Under the pieces are notes generated by a model. That model did not search any database, was not told the origin of the DNA, and saw only the letters and a program-made list of their open reading frames with translations. DNA of 32,915 nt from an uncultured Clostridium sp. (GTDB lineage Bacteria; Bacillota; Clostridia; Lachnospirales; Lachnospiraceae). Of this stretch, positions 10,484 to 18,131 are shown piece by piece (the first letter of the stretch is position 1; every line of letters begins with the position of its first letter). Both the position numbers and the translations under genes were made by a program. The stretch lies in assembly GCA_900555045.1 (NCBI GenBank), contig USJW01000048.1:1-32915 (forward strand), written 5' to 3'.

Positions 10484-11716
10484 TTACGTCACCTCGTAGT
10501 AGAATTCGAATTTATCGCTGGTATGGAAAAAGTCGGAGTAGTCGATGGAGAACAGCGGTTTCTTTACCCTGGACACATCGATCCTTCGCGCGATCAGCTG
10601 GGTCAGCACGCCCCCGTAGGCCAAATCTCCCTGGAGAATGGCGCCGTAGATCTTGCCGCCCTTGTGGATCACCTTGCGGTACTGGCTTCCGGTGTCCTCC
10701 ACGATCTCCTCGTAGGTGTCGTCCGGCTTCTCCGGGACGCCGAGGGACATGGTGGGGATTCCCAGGAAGTTCATGGTGGACTTGCTGGCAAAAAAGTCGT
10801 CCATGCCGGTGTCAAAGCCGGCCATATTGTCCGCAGCCACCATGCCCTGCTTCACAGCCGCAGGCCAGATGGGGGATCTCCCGGTCACGTCCCCGGCCCC
10901 GTAGATGTCCGGCAGGTTCGTGCGGCCATTTGGATCGATCACCAGGCCGAACCGGTCCAGCTCAAGGCCGGAGCCCTCTAAAAATTCCACGTTCGCGCGC
11001 ACGCCCGCCGTCACCACCAGAAGGTCGCAGGGGACTTCGCTGCCGTCGGAGAGAACCAGAGCTTCCACGTTTCCGCCGTCCATAGAGCGCACCTCCTCCA
11101 GGAAGCAGCCTAAGTGCAGCTTCACGCCCGCCTCCGCCAGCGCCTTCTCGTAGACGGACGCCGCACGGTGATCCAGCTGCTTCACCAGCAGACGGTCCGC
11201 CATCTCCACCAGCTCCACGCTCCGGCCCATGTGCAGAAAACCGGTGGCCGCGTCCAGGCCCGTGAGGCCGCCGCCCATGATCACAATGTGCTTCGCCGTC
11301 TTCGCGGCCTCCATGATGGCCTTCGTCTCCTCCATATCGCGAAAGCCGTACACGCACTTGGCCTCCTTAAGCCCCTTCACCGGCGGCAGGAAGGTGTGGG
11401 ACCCGGTGGCGATGAGTAACTTGTCGTAGGAGAGCGCGGTGCCGTCGGACAGCGCGATCTCCTTCCTCTCTGCGTCCACGCCTGTGCAGGCTATTCCCCG
11501 TCTCCAGTCCACCCGGTAGCGCTCCTCAAAATCCGCCTCCGCGAAGCAGAGCTGCTCCTCGGTCCGCTGGCCCCCGATCAGGTGGTGGAGGATGCAGCGG
11601 GAGTAGATCTCCTCATCCTTACTCACCAGCACGATCTCCGCCTCCGGGCAGCGCTTTCTCAGCTGCCGCACGCCGTTGACCCCGGCCGCGCTGGCTCCCA
11701 ATACCACATATCTCAT
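10484..11716 (-). CDS. FAD-dependent NAD(P)H oxidoreductase (NirB-N-terminal / rubredoxin reductase-like)
   Basis: A 410-residue flavoprotein of the pyridine nucleotide-disulfide reductase class II fold. It has an N-terminal FAD dinucleotide fold (VVLGASAAGVNGVRQL), a second nucleotide fold for NAD(P)H (VIMGGGLTGLDAATGF, about residues 147-162) and the FAD-contacting DIYGAGDV. The C-terminal part resembles that of assimilatory nitrite reductase N-terminal modules. The frame extends 33 codons upstream, but the ATG at 11716 overlaps the ferredoxin stop in an ATGA and has GGAGG before it. It probably passes electrons between NAD(P)H and the neighbouring ferredoxin. The true electron donor is inferred. 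Confidence 0.88.
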   Translation of the reverse strand: MRYVVLGASAAGVNGVRQLRKRCPEAEIVLVSKDEEIYSRCILHHLIGGQRTEEQLCFAEADFEERYRVDWRRGIACTGVDAERKEIALSDGTALSYDKLLIATGSHTFLPPVKGLKEAKCVYGFRDMEETKAIMEAAKTAKHIVIMGGGLTGLDAATGFLHMGRSVELVEMADRLLVKQLDHRAASVYEKALAEAGVKLHLGCFLEEVRSMDGGNVEALVLSDGSEVPCDLLVVTAGVRANVEFLEGSGLELDRFGLVIDPNGRTNLPDIYGAGDVTGRSPIWPAAVKQGMVAADNMAGFDTGMDDFFASKSTMNFLGIPTMSLGVPEKPDDTYEEIVEDTGSQYRKVIHKGGKIYGAILQGDLAYGGVLTQLIARRIDVSRVKKPLFSIDYSDFFHTSDKFEFYYEVT

Positions 11717-12135
11717 GCTTCCACCTCCTCCAAAGTAATCGCCTTCATGGGACAGATCTCCACGCACATGGGATTCGGCGAGCCGTCCTCGCTCCGGTGC
11801 ACGCACATGTCGCACTTCATGATCTCCTTGTGCTCGATGCGGTCGCTCTTAAGCACGCCGTAGGGGCAGGCCATGACGCACATATAGCAGCTGGCGCACT
11901 TCTCCTTGTCGTACTCCACAAACCCGGTCTCCGGGTTCTTGTGCATGGCCCCGGTCATGCAGGTGTACACGCACTCCGGCCGGTCGCAGTGGCGGCAGAA
12001 AATGGGCGCGCACTTGCCCTCGCTGTCGATGACCACGCGGTTTCTCGCGTCGCAGGACTCATGGCTGACCACACAGGCCGTCACACAGGTCAAACAGCCG
12101 ATACAGCGGCTTCTGTCAATTTTGATCCGATACAT
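11713..12135 (-). CDS. Four-cluster [4Fe-4S] ferredoxin electron-transfer subunit (HycB/DmsB-like)
   Basis: A 140-residue protein with sixteen cysteines arranged for four [4Fe-4S] clusters: CIGCLTCVTAC, CRHCDRPECVYTC, CASCYMCVMACP, and CDMC followed by CVEICP. It belongs to the electron-transfer subunits of molybdoenzymes and hydrogenases. The start at 12135 (MYRIKIDRSRC) has AAGGAGGG upstream and overlaps the 3' end of the molybdoenzyme gene by 20 bp; nine extra upstream codons in the frame are unlikely. Its stop overlaps the flavoprotein start. It is probably the wire between the flavoprotein and the molybdoenzyme. No twin-arginine signal is seen on either, so the complex should be cytoplasmic. 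Confidence 0.92.
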   Translation of the reverse strand: MYRIKIDRSRCIGCLTCVTACVVSHESCDARNRVVIDSEGKCAPIFCRHCDRPECVYTCMTGAMHKNPETGFVEYDKEKCASCYMCVMACPYGVLKSDRIEHKEIMKCDMCVHRSEDGSPNPMCVEICPMKAITLEEVEA

Positions 12136-14227
12136 GACCGTTCCCTCCTTCTGCTTTCTCAAACCAAACCGGCGTCGCCTTGTAGGACGGCTCCTTGGAA
12201 TAGGGGTCGTAAATGGACGGCGTCAGCTTGTTGCACTCGATGTAATGGATGGGCGCATACAGCTCTAACTCCCGCACATGGCCGGAGACGCGCACCTTAA
12301 ACACCGCGCTCTGCCCGTTGGCGGAGTGCACGCGCACGAAATCGTTCTCCCCGATGCCGTGCTCCCTGGCCGTCTCCGGGTTCATGAACAGGTAGGCCTC
12401 CTTGGCCGACACGTCCTCCACGAACTGCACCTCCTTGGTGCGGGACTGGGTGTGCCACTGGCCCACGGAGCCTCTGCCGGTGTTGAACACGTAGGGGAAC
12501 TCCTCGCTCACCGGGAGCGGATTCGCCTTCGGCGCCTCGAACTTGAACTGGGCCTTCTTGCTGGGGGTGAAGAAGTTTCCGTCCTCGTAGAGGCGGCGCT
12601 GGTCTTCCCTCAGCTCCTCCCCTTCCTTAAAGGGCCACTGGATGCCGTGGGAATTTTCCAACATCTCCCAGGTCACGCCGGTGATGTCGCAGGGCATGCC
12701 CTTGGAGCACTTTTTCATCAGCTCGAAGCAGCCCTTCGGCGTCTCCCAGCCGTTTAGCAGGTCGCCCATCCCCAGGGCCCGGCCCACGCCCAAAATGGCC
12801 TCGTAGTCGCTGATCTCGTTCTCCCCTCTGGGCAGACAGGGGCGCATGGCGGAGAGGCGGCGCTCCAGGTTGATGTAGGTGCCCTCCTTCTTGATGCCGG
12901 GCACCACGGGGAAGAACACCGTGCAGTGCTCCGCGCTCTCGATGGTGTCGTAGATGTCCTGGACCACGAACAGCTCCAGCTTCTTCACCGCCTCGGCAAA
13001 GGTCTCGTTGTTGGTCCAGCTGTGGCGCGGGTTGGTGCAGAGAATCCACAGGCCCTTGATCTTTCCCTCGTTGATCCCCTCGATGATCTGGTTGTAGGTG
13101 GCGGTGGGCTTCTCAGCCAGCACGCTCTCGTCCACGCCCAGCGCCTTTGCCACTGCCGCCCGGCGGGCCGGGTTGGTGAAATCGCCACCCGCGTAGAGCA
13201 CCGCCGTGTTGGAGTATGCCCTGGAGCCCATGGCGTTGCACTGGCCGGTGATGGAGTTGGCCCCGGTTCCCGGGCGTCCGATGTTGCCGGTCATGAGCGC
13301 GATGTTGATGATGGCCTGGGCCGTGCGCACCGCCTCGTAGCCCTGGTTGACGCCCATGGTCCACCAGAAGGAAACCCGCTTGCCCGCGTGGATCAGCTCC
13401 GCCAGCTCCAAAATCTGCTCCGGCTTAAGGCCTGCGGTCTCCTCGGCCTTCTCCAGCGTGAAGTCCTTCACGAACTCCTTGAACTCCTCGTACCCCTCCG
13501 TGTGGGCCGCGATGTAGTCCCCGTTCACCCAGCCCTTCTCGATGAGCACGTTCGCCAGGGTGTAGAACAGGAAGATATCGCCCTTCCACTTCACCGGATA
13601 CCAGTAGTCCGCGTTCATGGCCGTCTCGGACTCCCTGGGATCGATGACGATGACCTTTTTGTCCGGATCCTGGTTCATCTTCACCCGCTTCCACAGGATG
13701 GGGTGGGCCACCACCGGGTTTGCTCCCACGAACACGATGGTGTCGGACAGCTCCAGATCCTTAAGGGTGTAGCCCGGCGCGTCGAAGCCGTAGCTCTGCT
13801 TGTGTGCCACCACGGCTGTCGCCATGCACAGGCGGGTGTTGCCGTCCACGTTGGTCTTTAAATAGTTTCTCATCACGTGGCCGAACAGCGCGAACTCCTC
13901 CATGGTCAGCTGACCGGTGCTGATTCCCGCCACGCTCTCTTTCCCATATTTTTCCTGAAGCTCCACCAGCTTGTCCGCCACGTAGGAGAAGCCCTCGTCC
14001 CAGGACACCTCCTTCATGGTCCCGTCCGCCTGCCGGATCTTCGGCAGCGGCGAGGTCTTCACCACGGTCTGCTGCTTGTCTAGGGACAGGCCCTTGATGC
14101 AGCAGAAGCCGTCGTTGACCGGATAGCCCTTGGTGGGCAGCACCTTGACGATGCGCCCGCCCTCCACATAGAAGTCCATGTTGCAGTCCAGGGCGCAGTA
14201 ATTGCAGGTCGATTGTACCCGTTTCAT
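12116..14227 (-). CDS. Molybdopterin oxidoreductase, assimilatory nitrate reductase-like catalytic subunit
   Basis: A 703-residue bis-MGD enzyme. The N-terminal [4Fe-4S] ligands are C8, C11, C15 and C43 (CNYCALDC then CCIKG). The likely molybdenum ligand is C134 in NTRLCMATAVVAHK, the context seen in Nas/Nap/NarB-type nitrate reductases rather than the usual formate dehydrogenase context. Other supports are FVGANPVVAHPILW, the MGD-binding GNIGRPGTGANSITGQCNAMG, and the C-terminal RGSVGQWHTQSRT and HSANGQ of the dinucleotide-binding domain. GAGGGGG lies upstream of the ATG. No signal peptide is present. It sits between a siroheme reductase and a ferredoxin in one operon. Nitrate reduction is the best reading; formate, thiosulfate or another oxyanion remains possible. 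Confidence 0.85.
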   Translation of the reverse strand: MKRVQSTCNYCALDCNMDFYVEGGRIVKVLPTKGYPVNDGFCCIKGLSLDKQQTVVKTSPLPKIRQADGTMKEVSWDEGFSYVADKLVELQEKYGKESVAGISTGQLTMEEFALFGHVMRNYLKTNVDGNTRLCMATAVVAHKQSYGFDAPGYTLKDLELSDTIVFVGANPVVAHPILWKRVKMNQDPDKKVIVIDPRESETAMNADYWYPVKWKGDIFLFYTLANVLIEKGWVNGDYIAAHTEGYEEFKEFVKDFTLEKAEETAGLKPEQILELAELIHAGKRVSFWWTMGVNQGYEAVRTAQAIINIALMTGNIGRPGTGANSITGQCNAMGSRAYSNTAVLYAGGDFTNPARRAAVAKALGVDESVLAEKPTATYNQIIEGINEGKIKGLWILCTNPRHSWTNNETFAEAVKKLELFVVQDIYDTIESAEHCTVFFPVVPGIKKEGTYINLERRLSAMRPCLPRGENEISDYEAILGVGRALGMGDLLNGWETPKGCFELMKKCSKGMPCDITGVTWEMLENSHGIQWPFKEGEELREDQRRLYEDGNFFTPSKKAQFKFEAPKANPLPVSEEFPYVFNTGRGSVGQWHTQSRTKEVQFVEDVSAKEAYLFMNPETAREHGIGENDFVRVHSANGQSAVFKVRVSGHVRELELYAPIHYIECNKLTPSIYDPYSKEPSYKATPVWFEKAEGGNGHVSDQN

Positions 14228-14244
14228 CTTTATTTCCCCCTCTC

Positions 14245-15207
14245 TCAGTATTTAACCCCGCTCCAGTAGATCCGGTTCTGAATCTCCGCGATCTCCGGAA
14301 GCTTTACATCCCGCAGCGCCCAGCGTTTAAACTCCTCGAAGCCGGTTCGGTCCACAATGTAGCCGATGTGCTCCTTCCCCCCGGGTGCGCTCCGGTCAAT
14401 GTATTCCCTCACGTACTCGTACGTGTTGGTGATGATCTTTAAGATGCTCTCCTCGTCGGCCCACTTGATAAAGTCCTCGCCCAGGCGCGGGTTCTTCTTG
14501 CCGGTTCTCCCCAGCAGCGTCAGGCGGTAGTACTTCTTCTCGCTGCGCACCCAGGCCCTGGTGGGGCACTGGATCACGCACTCGCCGCAGCCGATGCACT
14601 TCTCGTGGTTTCTCTGGATCCGGTAGTTCACCATGCTCAGCGCTCCAACGGACTTTGTCCGGCACGCCTTCTCGCAGGCCCCGCAGCTCACGCAGCGCTC
14701 TGCCCGGTACTGCGGCTCGGTCATGCCCATGATGCCGAAGTCGTGCATGCGCACCTTGGCGCAGTCGTTGGGGCAGCCGGTCAGCGCCACCTTCACGTGC
14801 AGGTCATCCGGGAAGATGGCCTTCTCGATCTTGAAGGCGAACTCCCCGGTGTCGTAGCAGGCGTAGGGGCAGACCTTGTTGCCCACGCAGGCCGAGATAT
14901 TTCGGGTTCCCGAGGAGGAGTAGCCGCAGCCCGGCTCCGGCTGGTTGATTCCGATCCCCTCGATAATCGGCTGCAACAGCTCGTTGACCTTGTCCATGTC
15001 CTCGTAGCGGATCCCCGGGATCTCAAAGCCCTGGCGCACCGTCATGTGCACGGACCCGTTGCCGTAGGTCTCGGCGATCTCCTGGATCATGGAGAGGTAT
15101 TTTGCGTCCAGGTGGCCGCCCGGCACCCGGACTCTGGAGGCGGTGAGACCCCGCTCCTTTGTGACGCGGAACGCGTTTTTCTTCAGCTTCTTTGTGTTGA
15201 CATCCAT
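14245..15207 (-). CDS. asrC: Anaerobic sulfite reductase subunit C-like siroheme [4Fe-4S] reductase
   Basis: A 320-residue protein. The sulfite/nitrite reductase ferredoxin-like half-domain (RVRVPGGHLDAKYLSMI) is followed by the siroheme/[4Fe-4S] ligands C107, C113, C145 and C149 (ACVGNKVC and GCPNDC). Two ferredoxin-type clusters are formed by C172/175/178/182 and C204/207/210/214. This architecture is that of AsrC, which reduces sulfite to sulfide with six electrons; related siroheme enzymes also reduce nitrite. The frame is open 40 codons further upstream, but the ATG at 15207 follows TAGGAGG with suitable spacing and lies 14 bp after asrB. With a nitrate-reductase-like enzyme next in the operon, nitrite may be the physiological substrate. 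That is inference. Confidence 0.9.
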   Translation of the reverse strand: MDVNTKKLKKNAFRVTKERGLTASRVRVPGGHLDAKYLSMIQEIAETYGNGSVHMTVRQGFEIPGIRYEDMDKVNELLQPIIEGIGINQPEPGCGYSSSGTRNISACVGNKVCPYACYDTGEFAFKIEKAIFPDDLHVKVALTGCPNDCAKVRMHDFGIMGMTEPQYRAERCVSCGACEKACRTKSVGALSMVNYRIQRNHEKCIGCGECVIQCPTRAWVRSEKKYYRLTLLGRTGKKNPRLGEDFIKWADEESILKIITNTYEYVREYIDRSAPGGKEHIGYIVDRTGFEEFKRWALRDVKLPEIAEIQNRIYWSGVKY

Positions 15208-15221
15208 TCTCTTAACGCCTC

Positions 15222-16016
15222 CTAGTCTACCAGTTCTTTTCCCACGGTGTAGGGGAACACCGGGCCGTCCACACAGACATACTTGTCGCCGATGCGGCAG
15301 TGCCCGCATTTTCCGATCCCGCAGCACATCTTGCGCTCGTAGGAGACCCAGATATTCTCCTCCCGGATCCCCCGCATGAGCAGCGCCTTCACGGAGAAGC
15401 GCATCATAGCGGGCGGGCCCACCACGATGGCCTTTGCGGACTGCGGATCGTCCAGGGCCAGGTCTGGAATGTACTTTGTCACCAAACCCACCTTTCCATT
15501 GTAATCCCCGTCCGCCCCGTCCACGGTGAGAATCAGGTTCAGTTTCCGCTCCCAGTCCGCAAAATCGTCCGCAAACAGGATATCCTCCGGGCTCTTAAAA
15601 CCGGCGATCACCGTCATATTCCCGCGCTCCCTGGGGTGGTCCGCAAAATACCGGATCACGCCGCGCACCGGTGAGACGCCGGTGCCGCCCGCCACGATTA
15701 CAAGCTCGCTGCCGCGGTATTCCGCGCAGTCAAAGCCGTTGCCGTAGGGCCCCCGCATGAACAGGCTGTCGCCCTCGTAGCGCTCAAAAATCTCGTTCGT
15801 GACCTTTCCCACCCGGCGGATGGTGAGGTCCACAGTGCCCTCGCCGATGCCGCTGACCGAGATGGGGGCCTCGCCGTACTTGGGGATGGACACCTCGAAG
15901 AACTGTCCGGGCCGCACCTCCCCCTCGTAGGACATGGTGAAGGTGTACTCAATCTCCGTGTGCTTTTTGACCTTCACGATTCTGGATAAAAATGGCATGT
16001 ATTCCTTACTGCTCAT
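15222..16016 (-). CDS. asrB: Anaerobic sulfite reductase subunit B-like FAD/NAD(P)H reductase
   Basis: A 264-residue ferredoxin-NADP reductase-like protein. The flavin-binding barrel includes RPGQFFEVSIPKYGEAPISVS and the nucleotide domain begins ELVIVAGGTGVSPVRGVIRY. A C-terminal [2Fe-2S] cysteine cluster reads CCGIGKCGHCRIG and ends with a further cysteine in KYVCVDGP. This matches AsrB and dihydroorotate dehydrogenase electron-transfer subunits. The gene begins one base after the asrA stop and has GGAGG inside the end of asrA. It should take electrons from NAD(P)H and pass them through AsrA to AsrC. The asr context separates it from PyrK. Confidence 0.92.
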   Translation of the reverse strand: MSSKEYMPFLSRIVKVKKHTEIEYTFTMSYEGEVRPGQFFEVSIPKYGEAPISVSGIGEGTVDLTIRRVGKVTNEIFERYEGDSLFMRGPYGNGFDCAEYRGSELVIVAGGTGVSPVRGVIRYFADHPRERGNMTVIAGFKSPEDILFADDFADWERKLNLILTVDGADGDYNGKVGLVTKYIPDLALDDPQSAKAIVVGPPAMMRFSVKALLMRGIREENIWVSYERKMCCGIGKCGHCRIGDKYVCVDGPVFPYTVGKELVD

Positions 16017-16017
16017 G

Positions 16018-17025
16018 TCAGTTTTCCTCCTTTGCCAGTCTTGCCACCCGGTTCACACAGGCGGAAAACGAGATATATTCCGGACAGATGTCGTCGCAGC
16101 GGCCGCAGCCCACGCACATCTGGTAGCCGAACTGCTTCTTGAAATCCGATATCTTGTGCAGCACCTTGAAGCGCATCCGCTCCCCGCAGGTCTTGCGGTA
16201 GCTCCCGCCTCCTGCCACATCCGTGTAGCCGTCCACCATGCAGGAGGCGTGGACCCTGCGGCGCTCCCCCGCCCGGCCGTTGTCCGTGTAGTAAATGTCC
16301 TGCATGGTAAAGCAGGTGCAGGTGGGACAGACGAAATTACAGCGGCCGCAGTGAATGCAGCGGCTGTCGTACTCCTTCCAGAGGGGCGCCTGGATCACGG
16401 AATTGTCCAGATTCTCCGGAATCTCCACAAAAACCGCATTCTCCTTCGCGAAATCCGGAGAGACCTCCGCCCGCTCTGCGCCTAAACTCTCCAGAACCGC
16501 GTCCAGGTCCTCCCACTTGCTGTCAATTTGCAGCTGATCCCCCGACCGGTTGATCGCTGCGTCGTAGCGGTCCGTGCGGTTGGTGCCCATGGACACACAA
16601 AAACCGCTGCCGCAGGACTCCCTACATCCCATCAACACCAGCTTTACGTTCTCCCGAAGGCGTTTATAATAGGAATCCTCAAAGCGGTTGTCCAGGTAGA
16701 TCTGATCCAGGCGCTTTAAGGCGTGAATATCGCAGCTTCTGAGGAAAATGATGGCGGGCTTTCGTTCTGGCTGTGCCTCGGCCACCGCTCCCTCAGTGAA
16801 ATAAAACAGGATCTGGGTGATCGGCAGAACCGCTTCCTTGAAGGAGTAATGAGACCGCTCGTCCCACTCCAAATCCTCCCAGCTCTCAAGCTCCCCGTAG
16901 CGCACCGCGTCCGTGTCGGAGTACATCCCCTCCCCGGCAAAGCGCCTCGGGCCAAGGACCGTGTATTCCTCTTTCCACCGGCCAAACAACTGCTTCATAT
17001 CCTCAATCTGCAACTGGTATCCCAT
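16018..17025 (-). CDS. asrA: Anaerobic sulfite reductase subunit A-like ferredoxin protein
   Basis: A 335-residue electron-transfer subunit. The N-terminal two thirds resemble the AsrA/HycB-associated domain (FLRSCDIHALKRLDQIYLDN), and the C-terminus carries two [4Fe-4S] motifs, CIHCGRCNFVCPTCTC and CVGCGRCDDICPEY. Length and layout match AsrA. The ATG at 17025 has AAGGAG about 10 bases upstream. It is the first gene of the eight-gene operon. The predicted promoter has a weak -35 and a GTGA-N6-TCAC site centred at -41.5, so activation by the Crp/Fnr protein encoded just upstream is likely. Confidence 0.92.
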   Translation of the reverse strand: MGYQLQIEDMKQLFGRWKEEYTVLGPRRFAGEGMYSDTDAVRYGELESWEDLEWDERSHYSFKEAVLPITQILFYFTEGAVAEAQPERKPAIIFLRSCDIHALKRLDQIYLDNRFEDSYYKRLRENVKLVLMGCRESCGSGFCVSMGTNRTDRYDAAINRSGDQLQIDSKWEDLDAVLESLGAERAEVSPDFAKENAVFVEIPENLDNSVIQAPLWKEYDSRCIHCGRCNFVCPTCTCFTMQDIYYTDNGRAGERRRVHASCMVDGYTDVAGGGSYRKTCGERMRFKVLHKISDFKKQFGYQMCVGCGRCDDICPEYISFSACVNRVARLAKEEN

Positions 17026-17050
17026 GTAGACGTTTCTCCTTCCATGTTAA

Positions 17051-17063
17051 TATTTTAACTATA
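17051..17063 (-). promoter_or_regulatory. asrA operon promoter (-10 region and start)
   Basis: -10 TATAGT at 17063-17058. The predicted start is an A near 17051, leaving a 25-nt untranslated leader with AAGGAG. The hexamer at the normal -35 position (CGGCGT) does not match consensus, as expected for an activator-dependent promoter. Confidence 0.65.
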
Positions 17064-17075
17064 GCAGAAACGCAC

Positions 17076-17102
17076 AAAAAACGCCGTGATTTTCATCACG
17101 GC
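17076..17102 (-). terminator. Intrinsic terminator overlapping the crp/fnr-like stop codon
   Basis: GCCGTGAT, a GAAA loop and ATCACGGC form an 8-bp perfect stem followed by G and six T. The 5' arm contains the last codon and the TGA stop of the regulator gene. The same stem DNA is the proposed operator for asrA, so one 20-bp sequence has coding, termination and operator roles. Confidence 0.8.
17086..17099. promoter_or_regulatory. Crp/Fnr-type operator upstream of asrA
   Basis: GTGATGAAAATCAC is palindromic and fits both a CRP-like GTGA-N6-TCAC and an FNR-like nTGAT-N4-ATCAn site. Its centre lies 29 bp upstream of the first base of the -10 hexamer, which is -41.5, the class II activator position. 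The adjacent regulator has R-E-T-V-S-R in its recognition helix, suited to GTGA half-sites. Confidence 0.65.
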
Positions 17103-17782
17103 TGTTTAAAATATTCTCTCAGTTTTCCCATATCCGGGATGGAAATATGGTTCTTTTCCATATGAATCAGCCCCAGTTCGGTCAACTTCTTAGCCTGCCG
17201 TGAAACTGTCTCCCTCTTGGACCCCAACATGTCCGCCAGGTAGGTGATGCTCAAATTCATATTGATAAAGGTTCCGCCCTCCGACGCCACACCGTAATCC
17301 CTGCCCAGCTTAAAGAGCTTGGCGGCCAGGCGTTTCTCCCCGCTTAGGGCGTTGGTGGTATTCTTTAGCTGGCGGTACAGGCGGCGGATCTTAAGGGCCA
17401 TGGACTGGACCATAATCCGGGTCAGCGCCGGGTCCCGCTCCATCACCTTCCAGAGCCGCTCCCTGGAAATCACCAGCACCAGGGAGTCCTCCTTGGCCTC
17501 GCAGCTGACCGAGGCCGGGAGATCCTGAAGCATCTCCTCGTTTAAAATTGTCCCCGGACCGTAGGCGAAGATCACCTTCTTTTCGCCCAGGGAGTTGATC
17601 TTGTACAGCGAAGCCATGCCCTCCACCAGAAAGTACAGGGCCGCCACCTCCTCCTTGTCGTGGAAGATGTGCTGCCCTCTCCCGTACTTTTTAAGGCAGC
17701 CGTAAGCCGCAAGCTCCGCCTGGCTGGAGGCGGAGGCTTTTCCCAGCACCGGGGAGCACTTAATCGCTTCCGAACACGTCAT
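17096..17782 (-). CDS. Crp/Fnr-family transcriptional regulator, copy A
   Basis: A 228-residue regulator with an N-terminal cyclic-nucleotide-type sensor barrel (about 20-120), a dimer helix (about 120-150) and a C-terminal winged helix (SITYLADMLGSKRETVSRQ, about 178-196). Recognition-helix residues R190, E191 and R195 correspond to the GTGA-reading residues of CRP, while S194 is as in FNR. Cysteines 3, 9, 29 and 94 are not spaced as in E. coli FNR, so an Fe-S or redox sensor is possible but unproven. The start overlaps the mobB remnant's stop in ATGA, so translation was originally coupled to mobB. This copy adjoins asrA but is cut off from the mobAB promoter by the insertion sequence. Confidence 0.92.
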   Translation of the reverse strand: MTCSEAIKCSPVLGKASASSQAELAAYGCLKKYGRGQHIFHDKEEVAALYFLVEGMASLYKINSLGEKKVIFAYGPGTILNEEMLQDLPASVSCEAKEDSLVLVISRERLWKVMERDPALTRIMVQSMALKIRRLYRQLKNTTNALSGEKRLAAKLFKLGRDYGVASEGGTFINMNLSITYLADMLGSKRETVSRQAKKLTELGLIHMEKNHISIPDMGKLREYFKQP

Positions 17783-17971
17783 AGCTTAAGCCCTCCCCTT
17801 TTTGCCTGCCCGTCCATGAATTCCACCACAAGGGCCAGGATCCGGTCGGTCTCCCCGTACGCCAACACCGGCACATCCGCCTTCGGCCCCGCCACGCCCG
17901 CCAGCGACGGGCGGCCTTCCGAATCCACAATATCCGTCACGTAGGCCAGAACGGTCTCGGGCGGACAGACT
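17779..17971 (-). pseudogene. Truncated mobB 3' remnant
   Basis: Codes for the last 63 or so residues of the MobA-MobB fusion (CPPETVLAYVTDIVDSEG onward) and stops abruptly at the insertion sequence. The frame continues into the element to a TTG at 18003 but has no binding site. Compared with the intact gene, four codons differ: three synonymous and one Lys/Arg. It lacks the P-loop and the MobA domain and cannot be functional. It may still matter by translationally coupling to copy A of the regulator. Confidence 0.9.
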
Positions 17972-17992
17972 CGGAAGTTTGACAGCCTAAAC
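17972..17992 (+). repeat. IS left terminal inverted repeat
   Basis: Begins CGGAAG then TTTGACAG (17978-17985). Two inverted TGTCAAA motifs lie further in, at 18028-18034 and 18059-18065, and may be subterminal transposase sites. The inverted motif at 18033-18028 also gives an outward-facing TTGACA -35-like hexamer with only a weak -10 (TAGTTA) 17 bp on. Confidence 0.7.
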
Positions 17993-18102
17993 TCATGAAT
18001 CAACTAACTACATAGCCTTCAACCCCTTGTCAAATTTGGATTCCCAGATTTAATTTTTTGTCAAATATTATCATTTTTATGTAGCTATTTGTGGCTATCT
18101 AT

Positions 18103-18110
18103 GCTATAAT
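18103..18110 (+). promoter_or_regulatory. Transposase promoter, extended -10
   Basis: GCTATAAT preceded by T at 18102 forms an extended -10 (TGCTATAAT). There is no good -35 at 17 bp. It is followed by a strong GGAGGTGAT ribosome binding site (18117-18125) directly ahead of the transposase start. Confidence 0.6.
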
Positions 18111-18131
18111 AAGGGGTGGAGGTGATATTCA

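Larger units (their letters stand above)
17058..17971. repeat. 914-bp direct repeat, left copy
   Basis: This segment matches 19993-20906 at a constant offset of 2935 bp. It spans the asr -10 element, operator/terminator, the whole crp/fnr-like gene and the end of mobB. The regulator portion appears identical. Five substitutions were counted, all between about 17825 and 17920 in the mobB portion. The copies flank an insertion sequence precisely, so this is read as a very long target duplication. Confidence 0.95.

Noticed and set aside
12926..13861. Plus-strand open frame (311 codons) opposite the molybdoenzyme
   Set aside because: Complete overlap with a well-supported gene; the protein is Val/His/Leu-rich without family features.
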